A stretch of DNA of 64,000 nt from Chryseobacterium sp. ON_d1. Lineage in GTDB: Bacteria; Bacteroidota; Bacteroidia; Flavobacteriales; Weeksellaceae. Shown here piece after piece: positions 44,011 through 53,242 of this stretch; within the stretch, counting starts at the first letter, position 1, and each line of letters opens with the position of its first letter. The notes beneath the pieces are model-generated. The model searched no databases. It saw only the letters and a list, made by a program, of their open reading frames with translations, and was not told where the DNA came from. The stretch spans positions 62,001 through 126,000 of the forward strand of contig NZ_BJTC01000006.1 in NCBI RefSeq assembly GCF_006829085.1, read 5' to 3'. Position numbers and translations under genes: made by a program.

Positions 44011-45468
44011 TTATTTCCAGCCTCCACCTAAACTTTTATAGATGTCGACTACTGTACTGAGCTGTTTCTGTTTTGCCTCAATAAGTTCCATTTTAGCATC
44101 CAGTGCATCCCTCTGGTTCAGAAGAACTTCAAGATAATCTGCTCTGGAATTCCGGAACAACTGATTGGCGATATCAATAGACTGGTCAAGAGCTTTCGTT
44201 TCCTGAGACTTTAACTGATAATACTGATCAATATTTTTAACCTTTGACATCAGATTGGCAACATCCAGATAAGCATTCAGAATGGTTTTGTCATATTCGT
44301 ACAATGCCTGGATCTGCTTTGCATCTGCTGTCTGGAAATTGGCTTTTATCGCACTTTTATTAATCAGCGGACCTGCCAGTTCACCCGCAAGATTGTACGC
44401 AATTGATTCGGGCATTTTAACGAGATAGGAAGGCTTGAAAGCTTCCAGACCTAATGTTGCTGAAATTTCCAGAGAAGGATAAAATTCTTTTCTTGCTGCT
44501 TCCACATCCAGCTTTGAAGCCTTTAATTCCAGCTCTGCCTGCTTGATATCAGGACGGTTCGCCAAAAGCTGTGACGGAATCCCGGTATATACCGTTTGAG
44601 GAATGGTAGACATAAAGTTTTCCTTCATTCTTACGATCGGTTGTGGATATCGTCCCAACAAAGCATTGATTTCATTTTCCTTCTCCGTGATTTGCTGACG
44701 GATGGTATATTCTGCCGCTTTGGATTTCGCCAGTTCTGCTTCAAATTTCTTCACTGCCAGTTCTGTTGCCGCTGCAGCTTCTTTCTGAATTTTGGAAATT
44801 TCCAACGCCCTTTGCTGAAGCTTGATATACTGCTGTATAATATCCAGTTGGTTATCAAGCGCTAATAATTCATAATAATTATCTGCAACTTCTTCAATAA
44901 GATTAGATAAAACAAAGTTTTTACCTTCTACTGTAGAAAGATAATGAGCCACTGCAGATTCTTTTTCAGTTCTGAGTTTTTTCCAGATATCAATCTCCCA
45001 GCTTGCATTTAATCCTGCTTCAAAATTACCCAGCGGATCCGGCATTTCTTTTCCCGGTTCAATCTCTGTAGTAGCATCCCCGGCGCCTTCGCTGGTGTAA
45101 CGACCTGATTTTTTCAGTCCGGCTCCTATTCCCGCAGAAACGGTTGGGCTCAATCTTCCTTTTTTAGCTAAAACACCACTTTTAGCAATCTCAATCTCCT
45201 GAAGAGTGATCAACAGTTCCTGGTTATTTTTTAAAGCTGTTTCAATAAGCGTTACCAGATTTGGATCGGTAAAGAACTGTCTCCATGGAGTTGTTCCGCT
45301 ATTGTTATTCGCATCCTGCTGTTCTTCCTGATTAAAGTTCTGAGGAATATTTTCTTTTACCTCGTCTTTTATGACAGTCGCCATGGGCGCCTTACAACTT
45401 GCAAGTACAAGTGATAAGGCAATGGCGGTGATTATATTTTTAGTCTTCGAATTTTCCATCATGTTCAT
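44011..45468 (-). CDS. RND efflux outer-membrane lipoprotein (OprM/NodT family)
   Basis: The 485-residue protein has a lipobox at LVLASC (Cys about residue 25). The body has the two repeated OEP halves of TolC-like factors: DPNLVTLIETALKNNQELLITLQEIEIAKSG with LSPTVSAGIGAG, then ELLANRPDIKQAELELKASKLDVEAARKEFYPSLEISATLGL, and the helical LYEYDKTILNAYLDVAN. It forms the outer-membrane exit duct. The start overlaps the last 29 bases of the pump gene (a Met three codons later, at 45459, is also possible). It is the last gene of the operon. Confidence 0.95.
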   Translation of the reverse strand: MNMMENSKTKNIITAIALSLVLASCKAPMATVIKDEVKENIPQNFNQEEQQDANNNSGTTPWRQFFTDPNLVTLIETALKNNQELLITLQEIEIAKSGVLAKKGRLSPTVSAGIGAGLKKSGRYTSEGAGDATTEIEPGKEMPDPLGNFEAGLNASWEIDIWKKLRTEKESAVAHYLSTVEGKNFVLSNLIEEVADNYYELLALDNQLDIIQQYIKLQQRALEISKIQKEAAAATELAVKKFEAELAKSKAAEYTIRQQITEKENEINALLGRYPQPIVRMKENFMSTIPQTVYTGIPSQLLANRPDIKQAELELKASKLDVEAARKEFYPSLEISATLGLEAFKPSYLVKMPESIAYNLAGELAGPLINKSAIKANFQTADAKQIQALYEYDKTILNAYLDVANLMSKVKNIDQYYQLKSQETKALDQSIDIANQLFRNSRADYLEVLLNQRDALDAKMELIEAKQKQLSTVVDIYKSLGGGWK

Positions 45469-48400
45469 AAGGTTCAGTTTGTTCTGTTAAAGGATTCTCT
45501 TCTTCATATCTTGCCAGTCTGGACTTGTCTGCAATGGTTCCGAAGATGTAATATAATCCCGGGATGATCATCAATCCGAAAATGGTTCCGATCAACATCC
45601 CTCCTGCTGCTGCAGTACCAATTGTTCTGTTACCAACTGCTCCCGGCCCTGTCGCAACCACCAATGGAATCAATCCGGCAATGAAGGCAAACGAGGTCAT
45701 CAGGATAGGACGGAAACGGATGGCAGCTCCTTCAATGGCAGCCTGTGCTACAGGAATTCCTTCCTCAGCCTTCTTCTGTACGGCAAATTCAACAATTAGC
45801 ACCGCATTTTTCCCCAGAAGCCCGATCAGCATGACCATGGCCACCTGTGCGTAGATATTGTTTTCCAAACCTAAAAGTTTTAAACATAAAAAGGCTCCGA
45901 AAATACCTACCGGAAGAGATAAAATAACCGGTAACGGAAGAATAAAGCTTTCATACTGGGCAGAAAGGATCAGATAAACGAATCCTAAACACACCAGGAA
46001 AATAAATACCGCCTCATTTCCACGGCTTACTTCATCTTTGGAAATCCCTGCCCAGTCGATACCAAAACCTCTTGGAAGTGTTTTATCCGCAACTTCCTGA
46101 ATTGCTTTGATCGCCTGACCACTACTGTATCCAGGAGCAGGTGTTCCACTTACCTGCGCAGAATTATACATATTATGTCTTGTCATTTCAGACAGTCCAT
46201 ACACTTTTTCAAGTCTCATGAAGTCTGAATAAGGAACCATCTGGTCTTTATCATTTTTAACATACAGTTTCAACAGATCTGTCGGTAAAGCCCGGTATTG
46301 TGGTCCGGCCTGAACAATCACTTTATAGGGTCTGTCGAAACGGATGAAACTCGTCTCATAGTTGGACCCGATCAATGTGGATAAGTTATCCATTGCCTTT
46401 TCAATGGTCACTCCTTTTTGCTCTGCCAGATCATTGTCTATTCTAAGCATATATTGTGGGAAACTTGCAGAATAGAAAGTAAATGCTGATCCAAGCTCCG
46501 GACGCTTTTTAAGCTCTTTCACAAAGTCGTTACTTACCTGTTCCATTTTATGATAATCACCGCTTCCTGCCTTATCCAGCAAACGAAGCTCAAAACCTCC
46601 TGCAGCTCCATATCCCGGTACGGAAGGCGGCTGGAAGAATTCAATATTGGCTCCCGGAATATTTTTGGCTTTTTCCTCAAGCTTTTCAATGATTTCAGCA
46701 GCAGATTCCTTACGTTCTTCCCAGTTTTTAAGGTTGATCAGACAGGTTCCTGAGTTGGATCCTGTACCTTCGGTCAAAATCTCATACCCAGCAAGAGAGG
46801 AAACAGACTGCACTCCGTCAATGTCTTCAGATTCCCTTAGAAGTTCTCTGGCAATCTGGTTGGTTCTTTCTAATGTAGACCCCGGAGGTGTCTGAATAAT
46901 GGCATAGATCATCCCCTGGTCTTCTGCCGGAATAAATCCTGACGGCAAAGAGTTGCTCAGGAAGAATGTACAGGCACAGAAAGCTAATAACAATGGTAAT
47001 GTTATGGTCTTTTTCGTAACTGTTTTATTCAGCATCTTCTCATATCTTCCTGCTCCTTTTGTAAACAGGTTATTGAATTTATCCAGGAAGATAGTAACCG
47101 GAGTTTTCTTCTTAGCTTTTCCATGATTATTTCTTAAGATCAAAGCACATAAAGCCGGTGTCAAAGTAAGTGCCACAACCCCTGACAGGATAATGGACGA
47201 AGCCATTGTAATGGAGAACTGACGATAAAATACCCCAACCGGTCCGGACATAAAGGCAATCGGAATGAATACAGATGCCATTACCAGTGTGATGGCGATA
47301 ATCGCTCCACTGATCTCATGCATGGCCTCTTCTGTTGCCTTCAATGGGGAAAGGTGCTTTTCTTCCATTTTAGCGTGAACAGCTTCAATGACCACAATCG
47401 CGTCATCTACCACGACCCCGATCGCCATTACCAAAGCAAAGAGGGAAATCATATTCAGGGTAATTCCAAAGGCAGACATTACTGCAAATGTTCCCACCAG
47501 AGAAACCGGAACGGCTAGTGCCGGAATCAAAGTTGAACGCCAGTCTCCGAGGAATAGGAATACCACAATTGCAACCAAAATGAAGGCCTCAAACAACGTA
47601 TGAATTACTTTTTCCATAGAGGCATCCAGGAATCTGGAAACGTCATAACTGATCTCATAATGCATCCCTTTAGGAAAGTTATTTTTCTCAAGGTCCTTCA
47701 TCAATGCTTTTACGTTTTTAATAACGTCACTTGCATTCGATCCGTATGACTGTTTTACCGTAATCGCTGCAGAAGGTTTTCCGTTCAGTGTGGAATAAAT
47801 ATCATACATGGAACTTCCGAACTCAATATCGGCCACATCTTTCAGCCTTACAGACTCCCCGTTCGGTTTTGCTTTCAGAATGATATTTCCGTAATCTTTT
47901 TCATTATTATAACGTCCCGGATACTTTAATACATATTCAAAAGACTGAGAACGTTTTCCTGAGCTTTCTCCCGTTTTACCAGGAGAAGCCTCCAAACTCT
48001 GCTCATTCAGAGATTCCATTACTTCATCAGCTGAAATATTATAAGCCGTTAACCTATCCGGTTTAAGCCAGATACGCATTGCGTATTCACGGGTTCCGAG
48101 GATATCGGCAAAACCAACACCGCTTACCCTTCTCAACTCAGACATTATATTAATATCTGCATAGTTGAAAAGAAATTTCTGGTCAGCTTTAGGATCATCA
48201 CTATACAGGTTAATATACATCAACATGTTAGGTTCTTCACGGGTGATCTTTACCCCTTCACGTACTACCAGAGGAGGAAGTTTATTCACTACTGAAGATA
48301 CACGGTTCTGAACGTTTACTGCTGCTACATTGGGATCTGTTCCCAGGTCAAATACCACCTGGATGGATGCTTCCCCGTCATTTCCTGCATCTGAGGTCAT

Positions 48401-48631
48401 ATATTTCATACCGGGAACTCCGTTTAGCCCTCTTTCTAAAGGGATTACTACGGATTTGATCAACAATTCGTTGTTTGCCCCGGGATATTCTGCGGTAATA
48501 TTTACTTTAGGCGGAGAAATGGATGGAAACTGTGTCACCGGAAGTTTTACCAATGACAATATCCCCATAAATACAATAATCAATGAGATTACTATGGACA
48601 GAACTGGTCTGCGAATGAATTTTTTAAACAT
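45440..48631 (-). CDS. RND multidrug efflux pump (HAE1 family)
   Basis: The 1063-residue inner-membrane pump opens with FIRRPVLSIVISLIIVFMGIL and shows the full HAE1 order: first transmembrane helix, porter loop (VNITAEYPGA, GVKITREEPN), helices 2-6 with the proton-relay helix VMAIGVVVDDAIVVIEAVHA (two Asp), GFIPAEDQG before the second porter loop, and helices 8-12 with MLIGLLGKNAVLIVEFA and RFRPILMTSFAFIAGLIPL. It uses proton flow to expel drugs or other compounds. It sits 21 bases downstream of the adaptor gene. No local regulator gene is present. Confidence 0.97.
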   Translation of the reverse strand: MFKKFIRRPVLSIVISLIIVFMGILSLVKLPVTQFPSISPPKVNITAEYPGANNELLIKSVVIPLERGLNGVPGMKYMTSDAGNDGEASIQVVFDLGTDPNVAAVNVQNRVSSVVNKLPPLVVREGVKITREEPNMLMYINLYSDDPKADQKFLFNYADINIMSELRRVSGVGFADILGTREYAMRIWLKPDRLTAYNISADEVMESLNEQSLEASPGKTGESSGKRSQSFEYVLKYPGRYNNEKDYGNIILKAKPNGESVRLKDVADIEFGSSMYDIYSTLNGKPSAAITVKQSYGSNASDVIKNVKALMKDLEKNNFPKGMHYEISYDVSRFLDASMEKVIHTLFEAFILVAIVVFLFLGDWRSTLIPALAVPVSLVGTFAVMSAFGITLNMISLFALVMAIGVVVDDAIVVIEAVHAKMEEKHLSPLKATEEAMHEISGAIIAITLVMASVFIPIAFMSGPVGVFYRQFSITMASSIILSGVVALTLTPALCALILRNNHGKAKKKTPVTIFLDKFNNLFTKGAGRYEKMLNKTVTKKTITLPLLLAFCACTFFLSNSLPSGFIPAEDQGMIYAIIQTPPGSTLERTNQIARELLRESEDIDGVQSVSSLAGYEILTEGTGSNSGTCLINLKNWEERKESAAEIIEKLEEKAKNIPGANIEFFQPPSVPGYGAAGGFELRLLDKAGSGDYHKMEQVSNDFVKELKKRPELGSAFTFYSASFPQYMLRIDNDLAEQKGVTIEKAMDNLSTLIGSNYETSFIRFDRPYKVIVQAGPQYRALPTDLLKLYVKNDKDQMVPYSDFMRLEKVYGLSEMTRHNMYNSAQVSGTPAPGYSSGQAIKAIQEVADKTLPRGFGIDWAGISKDEVSRGNEAVFIFLVCLGFVYLILSAQYESFILPLPVILSLPVGIFGAFLCLKLLGLENNIYAQVAMVMLIGLLGKNAVLIVEFAVQKKAEEGIPVAQAAIEGAAIRFRPILMTSFAFIAGLIPLVVATGPGAVGNRTIGTAAAGGMLIGTIFGLMIIPGLYYIFGTIADKSRLARYEEENPLTEQTEPYEHDGKFED

Positions 48632-48652
48632 ACTGCTTCATTTTAGAGACCA

Positions 48653-49738
48653 CTACTCTGCTTTTAATTTCAATGACTGAAGAACTTTCTTAGGATCCTG
48701 GAACTTTGTTTTCAGCTTTTGATCATCCTTTACTTTCTGAACTCCTTCCAGAAGGATCTGATCCCCTTTTGAGATTCCTGAGCCTACCACATAAAGGTCC
48801 GGAAGTTCGTATGCTACTTTGATATTTCGGGACTTTGCCACTCCGTTTTTGTCAATAACAAATACATATTTCTGATCCTGAATTTCATACGTTGCTTTTT
48901 GTGGAATAATCAGCGCATTATGAACAGGCATTGACATCTGTACTTTACCGGTTTCTCCGTTTCTTAAAAGTTTGTCAGGATTAGGGAATTTGGCACGGAA
49001 CGCAATATTTCCTGTTTCGTTATCAAATTCTCCTTCAATAGTCTGGATTTCTCCTTTCTGTGTATACATTTCTCCGTTAGCCGTGATCAGGGATACCTGA
49101 TTACTTCCTCTGTCCGCAGCATGGGTCTGATAGCTCAGGTATTCCGGTTCTGATACATTAAAATATGTATAAATACCTGTGTTGTCTGATAAGGAAGTCA
49201 GCAAATCGCCTTCATCAACAAGGCTTCCCAGCTTTAATGGAATTCTGTTGATAATACCGGAGAACGGTGCTTTGATATCGGTAAATGAAAGGTGGATCTG
49301 AGCGAGTTTCATTTCTGCATTGGCAGCATCAAGCTTGGCTTTTGCCATTGCTCTTTCATTCTTGGAAACGATATTGTTTCCTGCCAGAGTGCTTGCATTT
49401 TTAAGCTCGATGGAAGCCTGTTCTACCTCTGCTTTTGCTTTTAATAATTCTGCCTGATACAGTTTAGGCATGATTCGGAACAGTGTCTGTCCCGCATGTA
49501 CATACTGGCCTTCATCTACAAAGATTTTTTCGAGAAAACCTTTCTCCTGCGCCCGCACTTCAATGTTTTTTACAGATTGAATCTGGGCTACGTATTCTTT
49601 GTTGATTACAGTATCCATTACTACTGGGGTTGTCACCGGATAGACGGTAACTTCTTCTTTTTCTTCTTTTTTCTTATTGCAGCCAACTGCCAACAGAAGG
49701 GCACTCAACGCAATTCCCGAAGCAACTCTTTTTATCAT
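48653..49738 (-). CDS. RND efflux periplasmic adaptor (MFP)
   Basis: The start at 49738 (MIKRVASGIALSALLLAVGC) gives a 361-residue lipoprotein; longer frames upstream would remove the lipobox. The order is the beta-barrel start (YPVTTPVVMDTVINKEYVAQIQ), the lipoyl half-motif (VRAQEKGFLEKIFVDEGQYVHAGQTLF), a coiled-coil hairpin (AELLKAKAEVEQASIELKNAS), the second lipoyl half (IKAPFSGIINRIPLKLGSLVDEGDLL) and the membrane-proximal domain. It bridges the pump and outer-membrane factor. It is the first gene of the operon. Confidence 0.96.
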   Translation of the reverse strand: MIKRVASGIALSALLLAVGCNKKKEEKEEVTVYPVTTPVVMDTVINKEYVAQIQSVKNIEVRAQEKGFLEKIFVDEGQYVHAGQTLFRIMPKLYQAELLKAKAEVEQASIELKNASTLAGNNIVSKNERAMAKAKLDAANAEMKLAQIHLSFTDIKAPFSGIINRIPLKLGSLVDEGDLLTSLSDNTGIYTYFNVSEPEYLSYQTHAADRGSNQVSLITANGEMYTQKGEIQTIEGEFDNETGNIAFRAKFPNPDKLLRNGETGKVQMSMPVHNALIIPQKATYEIQDQKYVFVIDKNGVAKSRNIKVAYELPDLYVVGSGISKGDQILLEGVQKVKDDQKLKTKFQDPKKVLQSLKLKAE

Positions 49739-49881
49739 AATTCTAGAGTTTATATAAATCGTTAATGTTTTAATAGAAATAAAACGGTAATAAAAGGGGG
49801 AACGATGTGATGAATTACCAACAAGCACAACGCAAAGTATTTCTACCTGAAATCAGGCAGAAAAGAACAGATGTCAAAATT

Positions 49882-50268
49882 TTAAATTCTGATAGAACGG
49901 ATAAGAATGAATCTTTTTGTAGCAAAACCAAGAACAAAGCCATGAATATCCGGCTTAAATCTTTTGTTGTTTTTTAATCCAAAAATATAGATCAGGCTGA
50001 AAACTCCGGCCAAAACAACAATAGCCTGCCATACATCAGAGAGCTGGAAATCATTCTCAGCCAGTTCCAATGTGGAGTTATCCACATGATCTGCCATCTG
50101 CTGAACAGATAGCTTTTCAAATGTCTGGTTAAGGCGGTTGGCCCGTTTGGGCATATGATGAGAAACATGACCATTGTAGTCATTTCGAAGAGTTTTAACG
50201 TTGAGTTTGCTTTCCACTACAAAGAGCAGAAAAAGACCCGTTAAAAAGTATACTATAAAGTTTCTCAT
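49882..50268 (-). CDS. membrane protein with two helices, unknown function
   Basis: The 128-residue product begins MRNFIVYFLTGLFLLFVVES; an upstream Met at 50322 would add a non-hydrophobic extension. A second helix (VWQAIVVLAGVFSLIYIFGL) is followed by a basic tail (KNNKRFKPDIHG). Between them is a polar segment with GHVSHHMPKRANR. No family is recognised. It lies upstream of the efflux operon on the same strand, about 140 bases before the adaptor start. Confidence 0.55.
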   Translation of the reverse strand: MRNFIVYFLTGLFLLFVVESKLNVKTLRNDYNGHVSHHMPKRANRLNQTFEKLSVQQMADHVDNSTLELAENDFQLSDVWQAIVVLAGVFSLIYIFGLKNNKRFKPDIHGFVLGFATKRFILIRSIRI

Positions 50269-50923
50269 TTTGAAGTTGCAAATGTACACCCTGTTTATGA
50301 TATTATCATAGTAGATTAACAAAATTTAACTCTCCTTTAAAATACCTGAATTTAAACGCATGAAAAATATTAAATTTTTCTACTGTTCAAGGGTATTTTA
50401 GACAATTACAATTTCGAATTGTAAAGATTCGGATTTTTAAAAAATTAAGCTATTTTATGAATTGCAAAAAAAAAATAGCTCATCGGGTGTTCATTTTTTG
50501 AACATTTTAAATAGCCTAAGATTGTTATTTGTAATTTTTTTTGGCGAAAGTACAAAAAAAGCAGAGAGCTAAACTTTGTCATAATTTCATATTATTAACA
50601 TTCCCTTATTGTCATTCTCTTCTTTTTGAATTATTTTTGCCGAAAATTTACACAACAAATGAGAAATAAAAGAAAATTATATTATTACACTGATAATAAG
50701 TCCGTTAAAATTCCCATATTAACAGCTCCTGCACTAAGTTTTCCACAATAAATATTACTTTCCGTTTTCTGAATTGTGCTTCAATAAGCAGTGAGATAAA
50801 TTAAGATAAATTTAAAATTACTGTTAGTTTATGCAAAATTAACACATATTTATTAAAAATATTCGTAAATTTATATAGCATTAATATTGTAATTCATGAA
50901 ACACTTTAAAATCACTTATCACT
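50269..50923. other. 650-base AT-rich intergenic region
   Basis: No gene is supported. A small hairpin TGTTCA-TTTTT-TGAACA lies at 50488-50504, followed by an AT-rich tract. The rest is unusually A+T-rich with long A and T runs. Promoters for the divergent genes on both sides must lie here, but no full -33/-7 pair was found. Confidence 0.45.
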
Positions 50924-51316
50924 ATGAAAAAATTATTAACTCCGATCCTTTTGGGATTGACCATTCTTTCCTTAACAGCGTGTAAACATCCCGGAAAAGA
51001 AGCCGAAACCATTACAGCTGCTGCTCCTGAAAACAAAGACGACATTTCGAAAAATGTGTATGTTGACAGTTATGGAGAAAAAATAGAAGTCACAATCAAC
51101 AACACCAAAAATACCGCTACAATTCATTTAAACGGTAAAACTTTTGACCTTAAAAAAAGTGATGCTTTACCTGAATATACAGCCTCCAATGAAGAGTATC
51201 AATACTCTGATATTAAAGGGAATATAACTTTCCTTAAAAAGAACGTGGACATGGTCCTGTTCCATCTTAAACAGGCAAAAAAAGAGTCCGGGCCTGCAAA
51301 AATGGCATCGTATTAG
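50924..51316 (+). CDS. MliC-like lipoprotein
   Basis: The 130-residue protein has a lipobox at LSLTAC (Cys about 20). The mature part contains EKIEVTINNTKNTATIHLNGKTFDLKKSDA and YQYSDIKGNITFLKKNVDMVLFH. This follows the MliC pattern: a strand ending in a T-A-T-V/I-x-L-x-G-K-T core, a short helix, a Y-x-x-x-x-G-x-x-F-x-x-K strand. MliC proteins inhibit C-type lysozyme from the outer membrane; the match here is from pattern recall. It is 37 bases before a META-domain lipoprotein gene. Confidence 0.65.
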   Translation: MKKLLTPILLGLTILSLTACKHPGKEAETITAAAPENKDDISKNVYVDSYGEKIEVTINNTKNTATIHLNGKTFDLKKSDALPEYTASNEEYQYSDIKGNITFLKKNVDMVLFHLKQAKKESGPAKMASY

Positions 51317-51353
51317 CATAGGGAAAAGCATTCATATTAAAAAAATAAGCATT

Positions 51354-51788
51354 ATGAAAAGTTTATATTATTATCTATCGGCACTTGTTATCGCAACATT
51401 TTTGGTTGTTTCCTGCAAAACACAGAATGCTCAAAAAGCAACTGCTGATATTACAGGAAAAACATGGAAGCTTACTGAACTGAACGGGAAGCCTATTGAA
51501 CTGAAAAATCCTAAAAACAATCCTTATTTCAAACTTGATATGAATGAGATGAGGTATTCAGGTCATGCCGGATGTAACGGTTTAGGCGGTACATTCGAAA
51601 TTAAACCTGAGGTTATGAGAATTAAATTCAATCAGGGAATGTCTACCATGATGGCTTGTGAAGATCTTGATATTGAAAACCAGTTTACAAAAGCGATCCT
51701 TGCAGCGGACAATTACTCTGTCAATGGAAATACCCTTACTTTGAACAAAGCCAGAATGGCTCCTCTAGCCAAATTTGTTCTTCAGTAA
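51354..51788 (+). CDS. META-domain lipoprotein (HslJ-like)
   Basis: The 144-residue protein has a lipobox at LVVSC (Cys about residue 21). The META domain follows: ITGKTWKLTELNGKPIEL (about 33-50), YSGHAGCNGLGGTFEIK (about 72-88, with the conserved GCN-x-x-x-G) and GMSTMMACEDLDIENQFTKAIL (about 100). HslJ-like proteins reside in the outer membrane or periplasm and are linked to novobiocin tolerance or heat response in some species. It follows the MliC-like gene and is likely in the same operon. A terminator follows. Confidence 0.9.
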   Translation: MKSLYYYLSALVIATFLVVSCKTQNAQKATADITGKTWKLTELNGKPIELKNPKNNPYFKLDMNEMRYSGHAGCNGLGGTFEIKPEVMRIKFNQGMSTMMACEDLDIENQFTKAILAADNYSVNGNTLTLNKARMAPLAKFVLQ

Positions 51789-51813
51789 TTGAATCTCACT
51801 TAAATAAAAATAC

Positions 51814-51845
51814 AATACGCCTCGTGATCACGGGGCGTATTTTAT
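51814..51845. terminator. terminator after META-domain gene
   Basis: AATACGCCTCGTG and CACGGGGCGTATT form a 13-bp stem (one G-T pair), with a T run. It separates the META gene from the converging SemiSWEET gene and may serve both. Confidence 0.9.
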
Positions 51846-51857
51846 ATATGGGTAGTG

Positions 51858-52118
51858 CTATTTTCTCCTGCTGTACATTATATAGCAGATCAGAAGACTG
51901 ATATTGACCAGAACAGCAAATGAATTTGACAAGATAATGGGCAGCTCGTCTTTTTTAAAACCATACCACACCCACAAAGACAGCCCCGAAATAAGGACTA
52001 AAAGCATAAGTAAAGAAATATCTTCAACATTCTTCTCTCTGATTACCTTTACAAGTTGTGGAATCATGGATACGGAAGTAAGAACTCCGGCTACTATACC
52101 TAATACATTTTCATTCAT
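51858..52118 (-). CDS. SemiSWEET sugar transporter
   Basis: The 86-residue protein is one PQ-loop triple-helix bundle, the size of a SemiSWEET. The PQ motif is in SMIPQLVKVIREKN (Pro20-Gln21). Helices are about 6-24 (VLGIVAGVLTSVSM), 34-52 (ISLLMLLVLISGLSLWVWYG) and 60-80 (PIILSNSFAVLVNISLLICYIM). SemiSWEETs dimerise to move sugars across the membrane; the substrate is unknown. It is 36 bases upstream of the FAD oxidoreductase stop and in the same direction. Confidence 0.92.
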   Translation of the reverse strand: MNENVLGIVAGVLTSVSMIPQLVKVIREKNVEDISLLMLLVLISGLSLWVWYGFKKDELPIILSNSFAVLVNISLLICYIMYSRRK

Positions 52119-52153
52119 AAATTTTCAGCTTTACCTGTATTTGCCTCAATACC

Positions 52154-53188
52154 TTATTGAAATCTATTCAGTGAAACTTCTTCATGCAAAGGAATACCTT
52201 CTTCCATAAAACGGAACAGATCTCTTGCAAAATAGCATCCATTGAGAATACCGCGAGCTCCCAATCCATTAAAAACATACAGGTTACTGAATATGGTGTG
52301 TCTGCCAATAATCGGTCTCCTGTCTTTTACCGTAGGTCTGAAGCCAAAATGCACTTCCTTCACTTCGAAATCGTAAGGATAAAACTCAGAAAGTCCATTG
52401 ACCAATTGTGTGACTGCTGATTCATCAATGTGATGATGAAGCTGCTCTCTGTCGTAAGTTCCTCCATAAAAGTAAAGCCCCTTTCCGGTTGGGAATAAGA
52501 AATGTTTCTTCTTAATGGTTATATTTTCAGGAATAGGTTGAGAGAGTTTTACTTTTATATGGTGACCTTTGTTGGGGTTCACCATTATTTCAGAAAAATA
52601 AGGATTCTCCTTTACTCCCATTCCTTCACAGAAAATAAGATGTTTGAAATTAAAATCCTTATAAGTGGCTTCGGATGGATTCAATTTTGTGTAATCAAAT
52701 TTTTCTTTTACCAAATGATCATTTTTTTCAAAATAATTGAATAAACCAATGAAAAATCCATTAACATTAAGCCTGGCAGACTGATTTACCTTTCCGGAGA
52801 GAAAATCATTTTTTACTCCATTTAAGCGATCAAAATTCTGATCAAGAAAATTTTTAAGCTCTTCATTTCCGGATTTCTTTAACCATAGATTCTGTTCATT
52901 CTCATCATGAAAAATTCTGTGAATAGGATCATTAATAAGATAGTTTTCTCCGGTATAGGATTGTATTTCCTGAAGACTTTCCTTCAGAAAATCTATTTGT
53001 TCCTGTGCTTTCCAGAAGGTGGTAAATTTTTTCAGAACAACAGGATTGATAATCCCCGCTGAAACCTGAGAAGCACTTTTTCTTCCTTCAGAAAAGATCA
53101 CAAAGGATTTATGATGTTTAATAAGCTGATGAGCCAGAAAAAGCCCTGCATACCCGTCTCCTACAATAATATAATCTACATTTCTCAT
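52154..53188 (-). CDS. FAD-dependent oxidoreductase (DAO family)
   Basis: The 344-residue protein has an N-terminal dinucleotide-binding loop DYIIVGDGYAGLFLAHQLIKHH (about residues 5-26) in place of the usual GxGxxG, reading GDGYAG. The second part includes SAGIINPVVLKKF and the C-terminal GFRPTVKDRRPIIGRH and VFNGLGARGILNG, the FAD-binding end of DAO-type enzymes. Members oxidise amino acids or modify tRNA bases; the substrate here is not known. It starts just after the gldN terminator, so it is probably transcribed separately. Confidence 0.8.
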   Translation of the reverse strand: MRNVDYIIVGDGYAGLFLAHQLIKHHKSFVIFSEGRKSASQVSAGIINPVVLKKFTTFWKAQEQIDFLKESLQEIQSYTGENYLINDPIHRIFHDENEQNLWLKKSGNEELKNFLDQNFDRLNGVKNDFLSGKVNQSARLNVNGFFIGLFNYFEKNDHLVKEKFDYTKLNPSEATYKDFNFKHLIFCEGMGVKENPYFSEIMVNPNKGHHIKVKLSQPIPENITIKKKHFLFPTGKGLYFYGGTYDREQLHHHIDESAVTQLVNGLSEFYPYDFEVKEVHFGFRPTVKDRRPIIGRHTIFSNLYVFNGLGARGILNGCYFARDLFRFMEEGIPLHEEVSLNRFQ

Positions 53189-53194
53189 AATAAA

Positions 53195-53222
53195 AAAACC
53201 TGAGTAAAAATACTCAGGTTTT
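53195..53222 (-). terminator. terminator of the gldKLMN operon
   Basis: AAAACCTGAGTA pairs with TACTCAGGTTTT around an AAAA loop, with T runs on the minus strand. It lies 21 bases after the gldN stop. Confidence 0.92.
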
Positions 53223-53242
53223 GTATAAATATCAAGTGAAAT

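Noticed and set aside
50088..50097. Another TTATCCACA nonamer
   Set aside because: It lies inside a coding sequence and is isolated, so it is likely to be chance.
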